Shown one piece after another: positions 36,296-47,475 of a DNA stretch of 64,000 nt (the first letter of the stretch is position 1; every line of letters starts with the position of its first letter). Under the pieces are notes generated by a model, which saw only the letters and a list, made by a program, of their open reading frames with translations, had not been told where the DNA came from and ran no database searches. Source of the stretch: Triticum aestivum (Eukaryota; Streptophyta; Magnoliopsida; Poales; Poaceae); assembly GCF_018294505.1 (NCBI RefSeq), contig NC_057801.1, forward strand, positions 204,402,562 to 204,466,561. Reading direction: 5' to 3'. Made by a program: the position numbers and the translations under genes.

Positions 36296-36399
36296 GCCCA
36301 GCTCCGCAGGTCCTCAGTTCCCCGTCCAGCCTTCGCTCCTAAACGAGGCCCTGGGCTTAATGCGATCTCTCGCCATTACAGAAGTATCACCTCCGAACA

Positions 36400-36401
36400 A
36401 G
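36400..36401. other. Chimeric junction: Gypsy leader fused to Copia pol
   Basis: Left of this point is the gag leader of the minus-strand Gypsy; right of it GATAGCATAAAAGGATACTT matches the middle of Copia-1 pol (15356 onward). There is no LTR end and no target duplication. A deletion that removed the Gypsy 5' LTR and the front of Copia-2, followed by end joining, is the simplest explanation. Confidence 0.75.
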
Positions 36402-37339
36402 ATAGCATAAAAGGATACTTGATTAAAAGTTTTTCAATGAAAGACCTCAGTGAAGCTGCTTATATATTAGGCATCAAGATCTATAGAGATAGATCAAGAC
36501 GCTTAATTGGACTTTCACAAAGCACATACCTTGATAAAGTTTTGAAAAAGTTCAAAATGGATCAAGCAAAGAAAGGGTTCTTTCCTGTATTACAAGGTGT
36601 GAAGTTGAGTCAGACTCAATGCTCGACCACAGCAGAAGATAGAGAGAAAATGAAAGATGTTCCCTATGCTTCAGCCATAGGCTCTATCATGTATGCAATG
36701 CTGTGTACCAGACCTGATGTATGCTTAGCAATAAGTTTAGCAGGGTGGTACCAAAGTAATCCTAGAGTGGATCACTGGACAGCGGTCAAGAATATCCTGA
36801 AATACCTGAAAAGGACTAAGGGTATGTTTCTCGTTTATGGAGGTGACAAAGAGCTAGTTGTAAATGGTTACGTCGATGCAAGCTTTGACACTGATCCGGA
36901 CGATTCTAAATCACAAACCGGATATGTGTTTATATTGAACGGTGGAGCTGTCAGTTGGTGCAGTTCTAAACAAAGCGTCGTGGCGGGATCTACATGTGAA
37001 GCGGAGTACATAGCTGCTTCGGAAGCAGCAAATGAAGGAGTCTGGATGAAGGAGTTCATATCCGATCTAGGTGTCATACCTAGTGCATAGGGTCCAATGA
37101 AAATCTTTTGTGACAATACTGGTGCAATTGCCTTGGCAAAGGAATCCAGATTTCACAAGAGAACCAAGCACATCAAGAGACGCTTCAATTCCATCCGGGA
37201 CCAAGTCCAGGTGGGAGACATAGAGATTTGCAAGATACATGCGGATCTGAATGTTGCAGACCTGTTGACTAAGCCTCTTCCACGAGCAAAACATGATCAG
37301 CACCAAGGCTCCATGGGTGTTAGAATCATTACTGTGTAA
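36401..37339 (+). pseudogene. pol: Copia-2 pol fragment: end of reverse transcriptase and RNase H
   Basis: This is a single frame homologous to 15356-16290 of Copia-1, beginning inside the reverse transcriptase just past its catalytic box (KSFSMKDL). It continues through ILGIKIYRDRS, LCTRPDVC and the RNase H text STCEAEYIAAS to the end of pol. The only break is a TAG at 37088-37090, where Copia-1 has TCG. It is better preserved than Copia-1. It cannot act: gag, protease, integrase and most of the polymerase are missing. Confidence 0.87.
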
Positions 37340-37372
37340 TCTAGATTATTGACTCTATTGCAAGTGGGAGAC

Positions 37373-38477
37373 TGAAGGAAATATGCCCTAGAGGCAATAA
37401 TAAAGTTATTATTTATTTCCTTATATCATGATAAATGTTTATTATTCATGCTAGAATTGTATTAACCGGAAACATAATACATGTGTGAATACATAGACAA
37501 ACATAGGGTCACTAATATGCCTCTACTTGACTAGCTCGTTGATCAAAGATGGTTGTGTTTCCTAACCATAGACATGAGTTTTCATTTGATTAACGGGATC
37601 ACATCATTAGGAGAATGATGTGATTGACTTGACCCATTTTGTTAGCTTAGCACTTGATCGTTTAGTATGTTGCTATTGCTTTCTTCATGACTTATACATG
37701 TTCCTACAACTATGAGATTATGCAACTCCCATTTACCGGAGGAACACTTTGTGTGCTACCAAACGTCACAACGTAACTGGGTGATTATAAAGGAGCTCTA
37801 TAGGTGTCTCCGAAGGTACATGTTGAGTTGGCGTATTTCGATATTAGGATTTGTCACTCCGATTGCCGGAGAGGTATCTCTGGGCCCTCTCGGTAATGTA
37901 CATCACTATAAGCCTTGCAAGCAATGTAGCTAATGAGTTAGTTGCGGGATGATGCATTACATAACGAGTAAGGAGACTTGCCGGTAACGAGATTGAACTA
38001 GGTATTGAGATAGCGACGATCGAATCTCGGGCAAGTAACATATCGATGACAAAGGGAACAACGTATGTTGTTATGCGGTTTGACTGATAAAGATCTTTGT
38101 AGAATATGTAGGAGCCAATATGAGCATCCAGGTTCCGCTATTGGTTATTGACCAGAGACATGTCTCGATCATATCTACATAGTTCTCGAACTCGTAGGGT
38201 TCGCACGCTTAAAGTTAGATGACGGTTATATTATGAGTTTATATGTTTTGATATATCGAAGGTAGTTCGAAGTCCCAGATATGATCACGGACATGACGAG
38301 GAGTCTCGAAATGGTCAAGACATAAAGATCGATATATTGGATGGCTATGTTCGGACACCGGAATAGTTTTGGGTGGTTTCGGGCATACACCGGAGTACCG
38401 GGGGGTTACCGGAACCCCCCGGGGGGTTAATGGGCCTCATGGGCCCTAAGTGGAGAAGAGGAGGGGCGGAGGGCAGG
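37373..38477 (+). repeat. Copia-2 3' LTR, first part
   Basis: It starts TGAAGGAAATATGCCC after the polypurine GCAAGTGGGAGAC. It is interrupted at 38477 by Gypsy-2 and continues at 45849-45898. Confidence 0.87.
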
Positions 38478-40053
38478 TGATACGTCTCCAACGTATCTAT
38501 AACTTTTTATTGTTCCATGCTATTATATTACCCCTTTTGGATGTTTATGGGCTTTATTTTACACATTTATATCATTTTTGGGACTAACCTACTAACCTGA
38601 GGCCCAGCCCATATTGCTGTTTTTTGCCTATTTCAGTATTTCAAAGAAAAAGGAATATCAAACGGAGTCCAAACGGAATGAAACCTTCGGGAGCGTTATT
38701 TTTGGAACAAATCTAATCCGGAGAGCCTGGAGTGCAAGTCAAGAAAGCTCCGAGGGCCCCACGAGATAGGAGGGCGCCCCCCCCCCCCCAGGGCGCGACC
38801 CCCTGTCTTGTGGGCCCCTCGGGCATCCACCGACGTACTTCTTCCTCCTATATATACCTGCGTAGCCCGAAAACATCCAGGAGCACCACGAAACACAATT
38901 TCCACTGCCGTAACCTTCTGTATCCGCGAGATCCCATCTTGGATCCCTTGTCGGCACTTTGCCGGAGGGGGAAGCAACCACGGAGGACCTCTACATCAAC
39001 ATCCTTGCCCCTCCGATGAGTTGTGAGTAGTTTACCATAGACCTACGGGTCCATAGTTATTAGCTAGATGGCTTCTTCTCTCTTTTTGGATCTCAATACA
39101 ATGTTCTCCCCCTCTCTTGTGGAGATCTATTCGATGTGAACTCTTTTTGCGGTGTGTTTGTCAAGATCCGATGAATTGTGGGTTTATGCTCAAGTTTATC
39201 TATGAATAATATTTGAAACTTCTCTGAATTCTTTTATGTATGATTGAGTTATCTTTGCAAGTCTATTTGAATTATCAATTTGGTTTGGCCTACTAGATTG
39301 ATCTTTCTTGCCATGGGAGAAGTGCTTCGCTTTGGGTTCAATCTTGTGTTGTTCTTACCCACTGACAGAAAGGTTTGCAAGACATGTATTGTATTGTTGC
39401 CATCGAGGATAACAAGATGGGGTTTATATCATATTGCATGTGTTTATCCCTCTACATCATGTCATCTTGCTTAATGCGTTGCTCTGTTCTTATGAACTTA
39501 ATACACTAGATGCATGCTAGATAGCGGTCGATGTGTGGAGTAATAGTAGTAGATGCAGGCAGGAGTTGGTCTACTTGTTTTGGATGTGATGCCTATATAC
39601 ATGATCATGCCTAGATAATCTCATAACTATGTGCTTTTCTATCAATTGCTTGGCAGTAATTTGTTCACCCACCATAATACTTATGCTATCTTGAGAGAAG
39701 CCTCTAGTGAAACCTATGGCCCCCGGGTCTATCTCTTATCATATTTTCTTTCCATCTACTTTATTTGCATCTTTACTTTTTGCATCTATATCAAAAATAC
39801 CAAAAATATATTTATGTTATCATACTATCTTTATTAGATCTCACTTTCGCAAGTGGCCATGAAGGGATTGACAACCCTTATATTGCGTTGGTTGCGAGTT
39901 CTTAGTTTGTTTGTGTAGGTGTGTGGGACTTTTGAGGAGCCTCCTACTGGATTGATACCTTGGTTCTCAAAACTGAGGGAAATACTTACGCTACACTTTG
40001 CTGCATCACCCTCTCCTCTTCGAGGAAAACCAACGCAAGCTCAAGAAGTAGCA
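38478..40053 (+). repeat. Gypsy-2 5' LTR
   Basis: It runs TGATACGTCTCCAACGTATC to AAGAAGTAGCA. The first bases hold an inverted repeat GATACGT/ACGTATC. A GC-rich palindrome (38750-38822) and a TATA box TATATATA (38849-38856) form the likely core promoter. Confidence 0.93.
38750..38856 (+). promoter_or_regulatory. Gypsy-2 LTR core promoter: GC-rich palindrome plus TATA box
   Basis: Arms CCGAGGGGCCC-like at 38750 and GGGCCCCTCGG at 38812-38822, with inner CACGAGATAGG/CCTGTCTTGTG, are followed after 26 bases by TATATATA. The right LTR repeats this at 44541-44646. The plan equals that of the Gypsy-1/4 LTRs although the flanking LTR sequence differs. Confidence 0.6.
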
Positions 40054-40064
40054 AGAAGGCTTTC

Positions 40065-40082
40065 TGGCGCCGTTGCCGGGGA
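40065..40082 (+). other. Gypsy-2 primer binding site (tRNA-Asp type)
   Basis: TGGCGCCGTTGCCGGGGA starts 11 bases after the 5' LTR, identical in sequence and spacing to the Gypsy-1 site. Confidence 0.87.
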
Positions 40083-40278
40083 GGTCTTCGCTCAAGTCAA
40101 GACATACCAAGTACCCATCATAAACCCATCTCCCTTGCATTTACTTTATTTGCCATTTGCCTCTCGTTTTCCTCTCCCCCACTTCACCCTTGCCATTTTA
40201 TTCACCCTCTCTTTCCTAATCTCCTCCTCTCTTTTTCGCTTGCCTTGTTTTGTGTGCTTGTTTGCTTGTTTGACCTCA

Positions 40279-41416
40279 TGGCTGCGTCCAAGGGTCCTGA
40301 CCACCTTCTCAGAAGGATGGATGAGATTGAATATTAGAAGCTTTATGAATTTGCAATTTGAGCATAATAATTTCTTTAGAAATGAGCTTAAGGAACAAAA
40401 GAGTTTTTTGGGTTTTATGAATAAAGAGCTTGATGATATGAACAAAGAATTCTATGGAGTTAACGCTCAAATTACCCGGCTTGAAAATGCTATAGCCAAA
40501 ATTTCTGACAAGCAAGCCACCTTAGTCAATAAGATGGCCGCTAAACCAGAAAAATTACGTGAAAATAATGATGAGGATCTGAAAGTTATTGATGCGTCTT
40601 CGATTAGATCTATGTTTTGCAATATGAATTTTGATGATTATGGGAGTGATGATGAATCAACTTTGCCTAGAAGGCATCCCAAAAATTCGGAGTCTTTAGA
40701 TCTTTATGTTAAAATTGGTAAAAGTGAGATTGGAGAATCCTCTACTCCTAATAATATTGAACTTACTATCTCGGATTTCAAGGAATTTGATTATGATAAT
40801 TGCTCTTTAAAAGGTTGTATTTCCTTGTTGCAATCCGTAGTTAATTCTCCTGATGCTTATAGTCAAAATAAAGCTTTTACCAAACATATTGTTGATGCCT
40901 CGATGCAATCTTATGATGAAAAACTTAATTTGGAAGTTTCTATACCTAGAAAACTTAATGATGAGTGGGAACCTACTATAAAGATTAGAATTAAAGATTT
41001 TGAGTGTTTTGCTTTGTGTGATTTGGGTGCTAGTGTTTCCACGATTCCGAAAACTTTATGTGATACTAGGTTTCCATGATCTTGATGATTGCTCTTTAAA
41101 TTTGCACCTTGCAGATTCCACAATTAAAAAGCCTATGGGAAGGATCAATGATGTTCTTATTGTTGCAAATAGAAATTTGGTGCCCGTATATTTTATCGTT
41201 CTTGATATAGATTGCAATCTTTCTTGCCCTATTATTCTTGGTAGACCTTTCCTTAGAACGATTGGTGCGATTATTGATATGAAGGAAGGGAACATTAGAT
41301 TCCCATTTCCATTAAAGAAAGGCATGGAGCACTTTCCAAGAAAGAAAGTCAAATTACCTTATGAATCTATCATGCGTGCTACTTATGAACCTAGTGCCAA
41401 AGATGGCACTCGTTAG
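40279..41416 (+). pseudogene. Gypsy-2 coiled-coil plus aspartic protease ORF
   Basis: An ATG at 40279 starts a short basic peptide (MAASKGPDHLLRRMDEIEY) that meets a TAG at 40336-40338; the neighbouring text continues in another frame to 41079. That part has a coiled coil (MNKELDDMNKEFYGVNAQITRL) and then a retropepsin-type active site CDLGASVSTIP near 41018. A frame change near 41065 leads into the rest of the protease (SCPIILGRPFL), ending at a TAG at 41414-41416. The same CD[LM]GAS...P and II[FL]GRPFL pairing occurs in the pol of Gypsy-1 and Gypsy-4. It lacks the capsid block (TWYRLCDD) of those elements. Role inferred: a particle or cofactor protein, or a remnant. Confidence 0.65.
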
Positions 41417-42137
41417 ATCTAACTTTGTTTTTATGCCTAGCTAGGGGCGTTAAATGATAGCGCGAGTTGGGAGGCAACCCAATTTTTCTTTATGTTTTTT
41501 GTTTTTGCTCCTGTTTACTAATAAATCTTGCATATACCTTCTGGATAGATGTGTTGTTATCTTTTAATTAGTGTTTGTGCCAAGTAGAACCTATAGGATA
41601 ACCTACGATGATAGTCGATTTGATTCTGCTGAAAAAACAGAAACTTTGCGCGCACGAATATAATTTTTTTAAATCACAGGAACATGATTTTGCGTTCATT
41701 CTTTTTTATGCTGTTCAATAGACAAATTGTCCAGGACTTCCTATTTTGGTAGGATTTTTAGAGTTCCAGAAGTTTGCGTTAGTTACAGATTGCTACAGAC
41801 TGTTCTGTTTTTGACAGATTCTGTTTTTCGTGTGTTGTTTGCTTATTTCAATGCATCTATGGCTAGTATATTAGTTTATAAACCATAAAGAAGTTGGAAT
41901 ACAGTAGGTTTAACACAAATATAAATAACGAATGAGTTCATTGCAGTACCTTATGTGGTGGTTTTGTTTTCTTTCACTAACGGAGCTTATAAGATTTCCT
42001 GTTGAGTTTTGTGTTGTGAAGTTTTCAAGTTTTGGGTAAAGCTTTTATGGACTATGGAATAAAGGGTGGCAAGATCCTAAGCTTGGGAATGCCCATGGCA
42101 CCCCAAGATATTCAAGGATAGCCAAAAGCCTAAGCTT

Positions 42138-42162
42138 GGGGATGCCCCGGGAAGGCATCCCC
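42138..42162 (+). repeat. Hairpin overlapping an internal polypurine copy (Gypsy-2)
   Basis: GGGGATGCC (42138-42146) and GGCATCCCC (42154-42162) are perfect inverted arms around a 7-base loop. The left arm is part of TAAGCTTGGGGATGC, identical to the terminal polypurine tract at 44253-44267. Confidence 0.7.
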
Positions 42163-43375
42163 TCTTTCGTCTTCGTTCATTGGTAACTTTACTTGGAGCT
42201 ATATTTTTATTCGCTACATGATGTGTGTTTTGCTTGGAGCGTCGTGTATTATATTAGTCTTTGCTTTTTAGTTTACCACAATCATCCTTGCTGTACACAC
42301 CTTTTGGGAGAAGCCTACTTGATTAGAATTTGCTAGAATACTCTATGTGCTTCACTTATATCTTTTGAGCTTGATAGTTTTTGCTCTAGTGCTTCACTAA
42401 TATCTTTTAGAGCACTGTGGTGTCTTAATTTTGAAGAAATTGCTAGTCTCTCAGGCTTCACTTATATTACTTTGAGAGTCTTTTAGAACAGCATGGTATT
42501 TGCTATGATCATAAAGTTGGTCCTAGAATGATGAGCATCCAAGTTGGGTATAATAAAAACTATCATGGAAAGTGAATTGGATGCTATTATCAATTTGATG
42601 CTTGATAATTTTTTTGAGATATGGAGGTAGTGATATTAAAGTCATGCTAGTTGGGTGATTATGAATTTAAAGAATGCTTGTGTTGAAGTTGTGATTCCCG
42701 TAGCATGCACGTATGGTGAACCGCTTTGTGATGAAGTTGGAGCACAAATTTATTTATTGATTGTCTTCCTTATGAGTGGCGGTCGGGGACGAGCGATGTT
42801 ATTTTCCTACCAATCTATCCCCCTAGGAGCATGCGCGTAGTACTTTGGTTTTTGATGACTTCTAAATTTTTGCAACAAGTATATGAGTTCTTTTGATTAA
42901 TGTTGAGTCCATGGATTATACGCACTCTTTCACCCTTCCACCATTGCTAGCCTCTCTTGTAACGTGCAACTTTCGCCGGTACCATACACCCACCATTTAC
43001 CTTCCTCAAAACAGCCACCGTACCTACCTATTATGGCATTTCCATAGCCATTCCGAGATATATTGCCATGCAACTTTCCACCGTTCCGTTCATTTGACAC
43101 GCATCACTTTTGCCATATTGCTTTTTGCATGATCTTGTAGTTGACATTGTATTTGTGGCAAGGCCACCTTCATAATTTTCATACATGTTGCTCTTGATTC
43201 ATTGCATATCCCGGTACCCCGCCGGAGGCATTCATATAGAGTCATATCTTGTTCTAGCTTTGAGTTGTAAATCCATAAAAGTGTGATGATCTTCATTATT
43301 AGAGCATTGTCCTAGTGAGGAAAGGATGATGAAGACTATGATTCCCCCACAAGTCGGGATGAGACTTCGGACTTT

Positions 43376-43488
43376 ACAAAAAGAAAAAGAAAAAAAAAGA
43401 GAAAGGCCAAAAAGAAAAAAAGAAGGCCAAAGAAAAAAAAGAAAAAAGAAGAAGAAGAAAATAAAATGAGAGAAAAAGAGAGAAGGGA
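43376..43488 (+). repeat. Almost pure A/G tract
   Basis: About 110 bases of A and G with only two GGCC interruptions and a late T or two, in the 3' part of Gypsy-2. Low complexity; no coding value. Confidence 0.85.
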
Positions 43489-44252
43489 CAATGCTACTAT
43501 CTCTTTTTCCACACTTGTGCTTCAAAATAGCACCATGATCCTCATGATAGAGAGTCTCATATGTTGTCACTTCCATATACTAGTGGGAATTTTTCATTAT
43601 AGAACTTGTCTTGTATATTCCAATGATGGGCTTCCTCAAAAGTGCCCTAAGTCTTCGTGAGCAAGCAAGTTGGATGCACCCCACTTAGTTTCTTTTATTG
43701 AGCTTTCATATATTTATAGCTCTAGTGCATCCGTTGCATGGCAATCCCTACTCACTCACATTGATATCTATTAATGGGCATCTCCATAGCCCGTTGATAC
43801 GCCTAGTTGATGTGAGACTATCTTCTCCTTTTTTGCCTTCTCCACAACCACCATTCTATTCCACATATAGTGCTATGTCCATGGCTCACGCTCATGTATT
43901 GCGTGAAAGTTGAAAAAGTTTGAGATTATTAAAGTATGAAACAATTGCTTGGCTTGTCATCGGGGTTGTGCATGATTAAATACTTTGTGTGATGAAGATA
44001 GAGCATAGCCAGACTATATGATTTTGTAGGGATAACTTTTTTTAGCCATGCTATTTTGAGAAGACATGATTACTTTGATTAGTATGCTTGAAGTATTACT
44101 ATTTGTTATGTCAATATGAACTTTTATTTTGTATTCATTTGGATCTGAATTCATGCCACAATAAAGAAAATTACATTATGAATTATGCTAGGTAGCATTC
44201 CACATCAAAAATTTCTTTTTTATCATTTACCTACTCGAGGACGAGCAGAAAT

Positions 44253-44268
44253 TAAGCTTGGGGATGCT
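44253..44268 (+). other. Gypsy-2 polypurine tract
   Basis: TAAGCTTGGGGATGCT directly precedes the 3' LTR start TGATACG. Confidence 0.8.
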
Positions 44269-45843
44269 TGATACGTCTCCAACGTATCTATAATTTTTGA
44301 TTGTTCCATGCTATTATATTACCCCTTTTGGATGTTTATGGGCTTTATTTTACACATTTATATCATTTTTGGGACTAACCTACTAACCGGAGGCCCAGCC
44401 CATATTGATGTTTTTTTGCCTATTTCAGTATTTCGAAGAAAAGGAATATCAAACGGAGTCCAAACGGAATGAAACCTTCGGGAGCATTATTTTTGGAACA
44501 AATCTGATTGGGAGAGCTTAGAGTGCAAGTCAAGAAAGCTCCGAGGGCCCCACGAGATAGGAGGGCGCCCCCCCCCCCCGGGGCACGCCCCCCTGTCTCA
44601 TGGGCCCCTCGGGCGTCCACCGACGTACTTCTTCCTCCTATATATACCTACGTACCCCGAAAACATCCAGGAGCACCATGAAACACAATTTCCACCGCCG
44701 TAACCTTCTGTATCCGCGAGATCCCATCTTGGAGCCCTTGTCGGCACTCTGCCGGAGGGGGAAGCAACCACGGAGGGCCTCTACATCAACATCCTTGCCC
44801 CTTTGATGAGTTGTGAGTAGTTTACCACAGACCTACGGGTCCATACTTATTAGCTAGATGGCTTCTTCTCTCGTTTTGGATCTCAAAACAATGTTCTCCC
44901 CCTCTCTTGTGGAGATCTATTTGATGTAAACTCTTTTTACGGTGTGTTTGTCAAGATCCGATGACTTGTGGGTTTATGATCAAGTTTATCTATGAATAAT
45001 ATTTGAATCTTCTCTGAATTCTTTTATGTATGATTGAGTTATCTTTGCAAGTCTCTTTGAATTATCAGTTTGGTTTGGCCTACTAGATTGATCTTTCTTG
45101 CCATGGGAGAAGTGCTTAGCTTTGGGTTCAATCTTGCGTTGTTCTTACCCAGTGACAGAAAGGGTTGCAAGACACGTATTGTATTGTTGCCATTGAGGAT
45201 AACAAGATGGGGTTTATATCATATTGCATGTGTTTATCCCTCTACATCATGTCATCTTGTTTAATGTGTTGCTCCGTTCTTATGAACTTAATACACTAGA
45301 TGCATGCTGGATAGCGGTCGATGTGTGGAGTAATAGTAGTAGATGCAGGCAGGAGTCAGTCTACTTGTTTTGGATGTGATGCCTATATACATGATCATGC
45401 CTAGATAATCTCATAACTATGCGCTTTTCTATCAATTGCTCGGCAGTAATTTGTTCACCCACCGTAATACTTATGCTATCTTGAGAGAAGCCTCTAGTGA
45501 AACCTATGGCCCCCGAGTCTATCTCTTATCATATTTGCTTTCCATCTACTTTATTTGCATCTTTACTTTTTGCATCTATAACAAAAATACCAAAAATATA
45601 TTTATCTTATCATACTATCTTTATTAGATCTCACTTTCGCAAGTGGCCGTGAAGGGATTGACAACCCCTTTATTGCGTTGGTTGCGAGTTCTTAGTTTGT
45701 TTGTGTAGGTGCGTGGGACTTTTGAGGAGCCTCCTACTGGATTGATACCTTGGTTCCCAAAACTGAGGGAAATACTTACGCTACACTTTGTTGCATCACC
45801 CTCTCCTCTTCGAGGAAAACCAACGCAAGCTCAAGACGTAGCA
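44269..45843 (+). repeat. Gypsy-2 3' LTR
   Basis: 1575 bp, nearly identical to 38478-40053, ending AAGACGTAGCA. Palindrome 44541-44612, TATA box TATATATA at 44639-44646. Confidence 0.93.
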
Positions 45844-45848
45844 GCAGG

Positions 45849-45898
45849 CCGTGTGCCCCCTCCCCCTCTAGTCCGAATAGGACAAGGAGGGGTGGCGC
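45849..45898 (+). repeat. Copia-2 3' LTR, second part
   Basis: The 50 bases between the Gypsy-2 target duplication and the Copia-3 LTR. They continue the GC-rich part of the BARE/Angela-like LTR (CCCCCTCCCC...AGTCCGAATAGGAC). The rest of this LTR must lie beyond Copia-3, outside the window. Confidence 0.65.
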
Positions 45899-47408
45899 TG
45901 TAAGTGCATCTAGTGCCCCTTAGTGATTTTGGTGTATTGAAGACTGATAGGTTAAGGTACTGATGCGTTTGTGAGTGTACACAGGTCTATAAGTCTATGA
46001 GGAGTTTGATATTTACAGAGAAAGTTGACCCCTAAAAATGAAGTTCTTTGTCTGAAGGCTTTGGATATCTGAAGACTTTCTGAAGACTTTGAAAGTGAAG
46101 AAATTGGTGTGACCTTGAAGACTTGGTATTCATTCGAGGAATATGAAGCGTGAAGACTTTTGTTTTTGTAGTTTCATTTTCTATTTCTTGAGTCATAGGA
46201 AACACCGTACTATTAAAGGGGGTCGAGGAAATACTAAGGAAAAATTTCCATGTGATGCTCAACTCAAAATCCTACACCTACCAATCCCTTGGAGTGAAGC
46301 CATTGGAAATCTCATACAGTTCAGTCATATTCTTCAATGACAGAGACGAAGTTCTTCTGGTCTCTGAGGAATTTGTTCTGACTGAGGAGTTAGGAATTCA
46401 CCAGTGTGAATTGCCTACATAGTGAGGAACATGATAGCCCTGAGGATTTTGATAGTCAAATTTCCGACCGTTGCTGTGCTATGCGCCAGTGGTTCCAAAA
46501 TATCTACCCACCTAACGGTCATATCAGACAAGGGCATTTATGTCTTATCATGTCGGGCTGCTCCCGAGGCTATAAGTAGCCGCCTCCTATAACCACTAGT
46601 TGGTTGGCTGCTCCGAGAGAAACTGACACTTGTCAATTGAGAGCATCCCATCCTCCGAGGACTTTGAGCGAAAATCATCAAGTGAGGAGAACCCAAACCC
46701 AACACCTACACACCCAAAGTGATTCAGCATCACTAAAGAGATTGATCCTGCGTGGATCCGACGCTTGTTTCCTTTGAAGATTGTGCTTCTTCCAGACGGT
46801 TAGGCATCAAGGTCTAGAGCATCCAAGAGGAATTGTGGATCACCGAGTGATCGAGTTTGTGAAGGTTCGGAAGTCACCTGAAGACTTACCATGAGTGATT
46901 GAGCGAGGTCTGTGTGACCTTAGCTCAAGGAGAATACGATGAGGACTGTGTGTCCAGGACTGGGTGTCCTCGAGTTTAAATACTTAGCCGCTCCAACTAG
47001 ATGTACAACTGAGACAGCAGTTGAAACTGGTCTACCAAATCATTGTCTTCACAGAGCTAACTGGTTCTATCTCCTCAACTCTTTCAGTTACTCATGTCTG
47101 TTGTTGCGTGCATGTTCATATTTGTTTGAAGACTTTGACTGAAGACTTTCTCAATTTCCTCAGTTCAATTTCTTCTGTCTGTCCGTCTTCTTTCTTGTGT
47201 TATCCTGTGTTTACGCTTTCTGTACTTTGTGTTTGTCTTCATCTCGCCATGATGACTATGCTTGTATTTTTCTATGTTTACTTCTGAGTACTTATTCCAC
47301 TGCTAGTAGTTCTTCATTTAGGAATTTCCTCACCAGCAAATTCCTCAGTGAAGAATTCATAAAAATCGCCTATTCACCGCCCCCTCTAGTCGATATAACG
47401 CACTTTCA
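45899..47408 (+). repeat. Copia-3 5' LTR
   Basis: It runs TGTAAGTGCATCTAGTGCC to ATAACGCACTTTCA, 1510 bp. A TATA box TATAAGTA lies at 46571-46578. The downstream part is rich in GAAGACTT words. The bases before it, GGCGC, would be the target duplication; the partner is outside the window. Confidence 0.85.
46571..46578 (+). promoter_or_regulatory. Copia-3 LTR TATA box
   Basis: TATAAGTA in the context GAGGCTATAAGTAGCCGCC, in mid-LTR, the usual place. No transcript evidence is available. Confidence 0.5.
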
Positions 47409-47410
47409 AT

Positions 47411-47422
47411 TGGTATCAGAGC
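47411..47422 (+). other. Copia-3 primer binding site (initiator tRNA-Met)
   Basis: TGGTATCAGAGC starts two bases after the LTR end, the standard primer site of plant Copia elements. Confidence 0.92.
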
Positions 47423-47475
47423 AAGGTACTCCCTTGTTCTGTGTGATTTTGGTTTAACCGCCTGGAGTTTTAGTT

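Larger units (their letters stand above)
17481..36400 (-). mobile_element. Tat-like Gypsy element lacking RT/integrase, with a nested LARD
   Basis: On the minus strand the order should be 5' LTR, gag, protease, pol, antisense accessory gene, 3' LTR. Present here are gag-protease (about 34080-36295), a non-coding zone, the antisense accessory gene (18430-21610, plus strand) and the 3' LTR (17481-17954). The 5' LTR and primer site are missing because the element is fused to Copia-2 at 36400. No reverse transcriptase, RNase H or integrase motif is visible in either segment around the LARD. Antisense accessory genes between pol and the 3' LTR are known from Tat-lineage elements such as Grande. 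No target duplication can be checked. Confidence 0.75.
41417..44252 (+). other. Gypsy-2 non-coding internal region
   Basis: About 2.8 kb without a supported gene. Visible items are two internal copies of the polypurine-like text (TAAGCTTGGG at 42079 and TAAGCTTGGGGATGC at 42131-42145), a perfect 9-bp-arm hairpin GGGGATGCC/GGCATCCCC at 42138-42162, and a polypurine tract at 43376-43488. Confidence 0.7.
38478..45843 (+). mobile_element. Gypsy-2: complete non-autonomous Gypsy with a protease-only ORF
   Basis: The element is 7366 bp and flanked by GCAGG (38473-38477 and 45844-45848), with LTRs of 1576 and 1575 bp, a tRNA-Asp primer site and a polypurine tract. The only coding region (40279-41416) has a coiled coil and an aspartic protease; no reverse transcriptase, RNase H or integrase is present in the 4.2 kb internal domain. 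Its LTR begins TGATACGTC, and its primer site and 11-base spacing equal those of Gypsy-1, so an Athila-type partner could mobilise it. It lies in the Copia-2 LTR. Confidence 0.92.

Noticed and set aside
39919..40336. Upstream part of the open frame that starts inside the Gypsy-2 5' LTR
   Set aside because: It crosses the LTR end and the primer binding site, and reads as low-complexity text. The biological start is more likely the ATG at 40279.
43232..43576. A minus-strand frame rich in Phe and Ser
   Set aside because: It is the translation of the A/G-rich low-complexity tract on the opposite strand.
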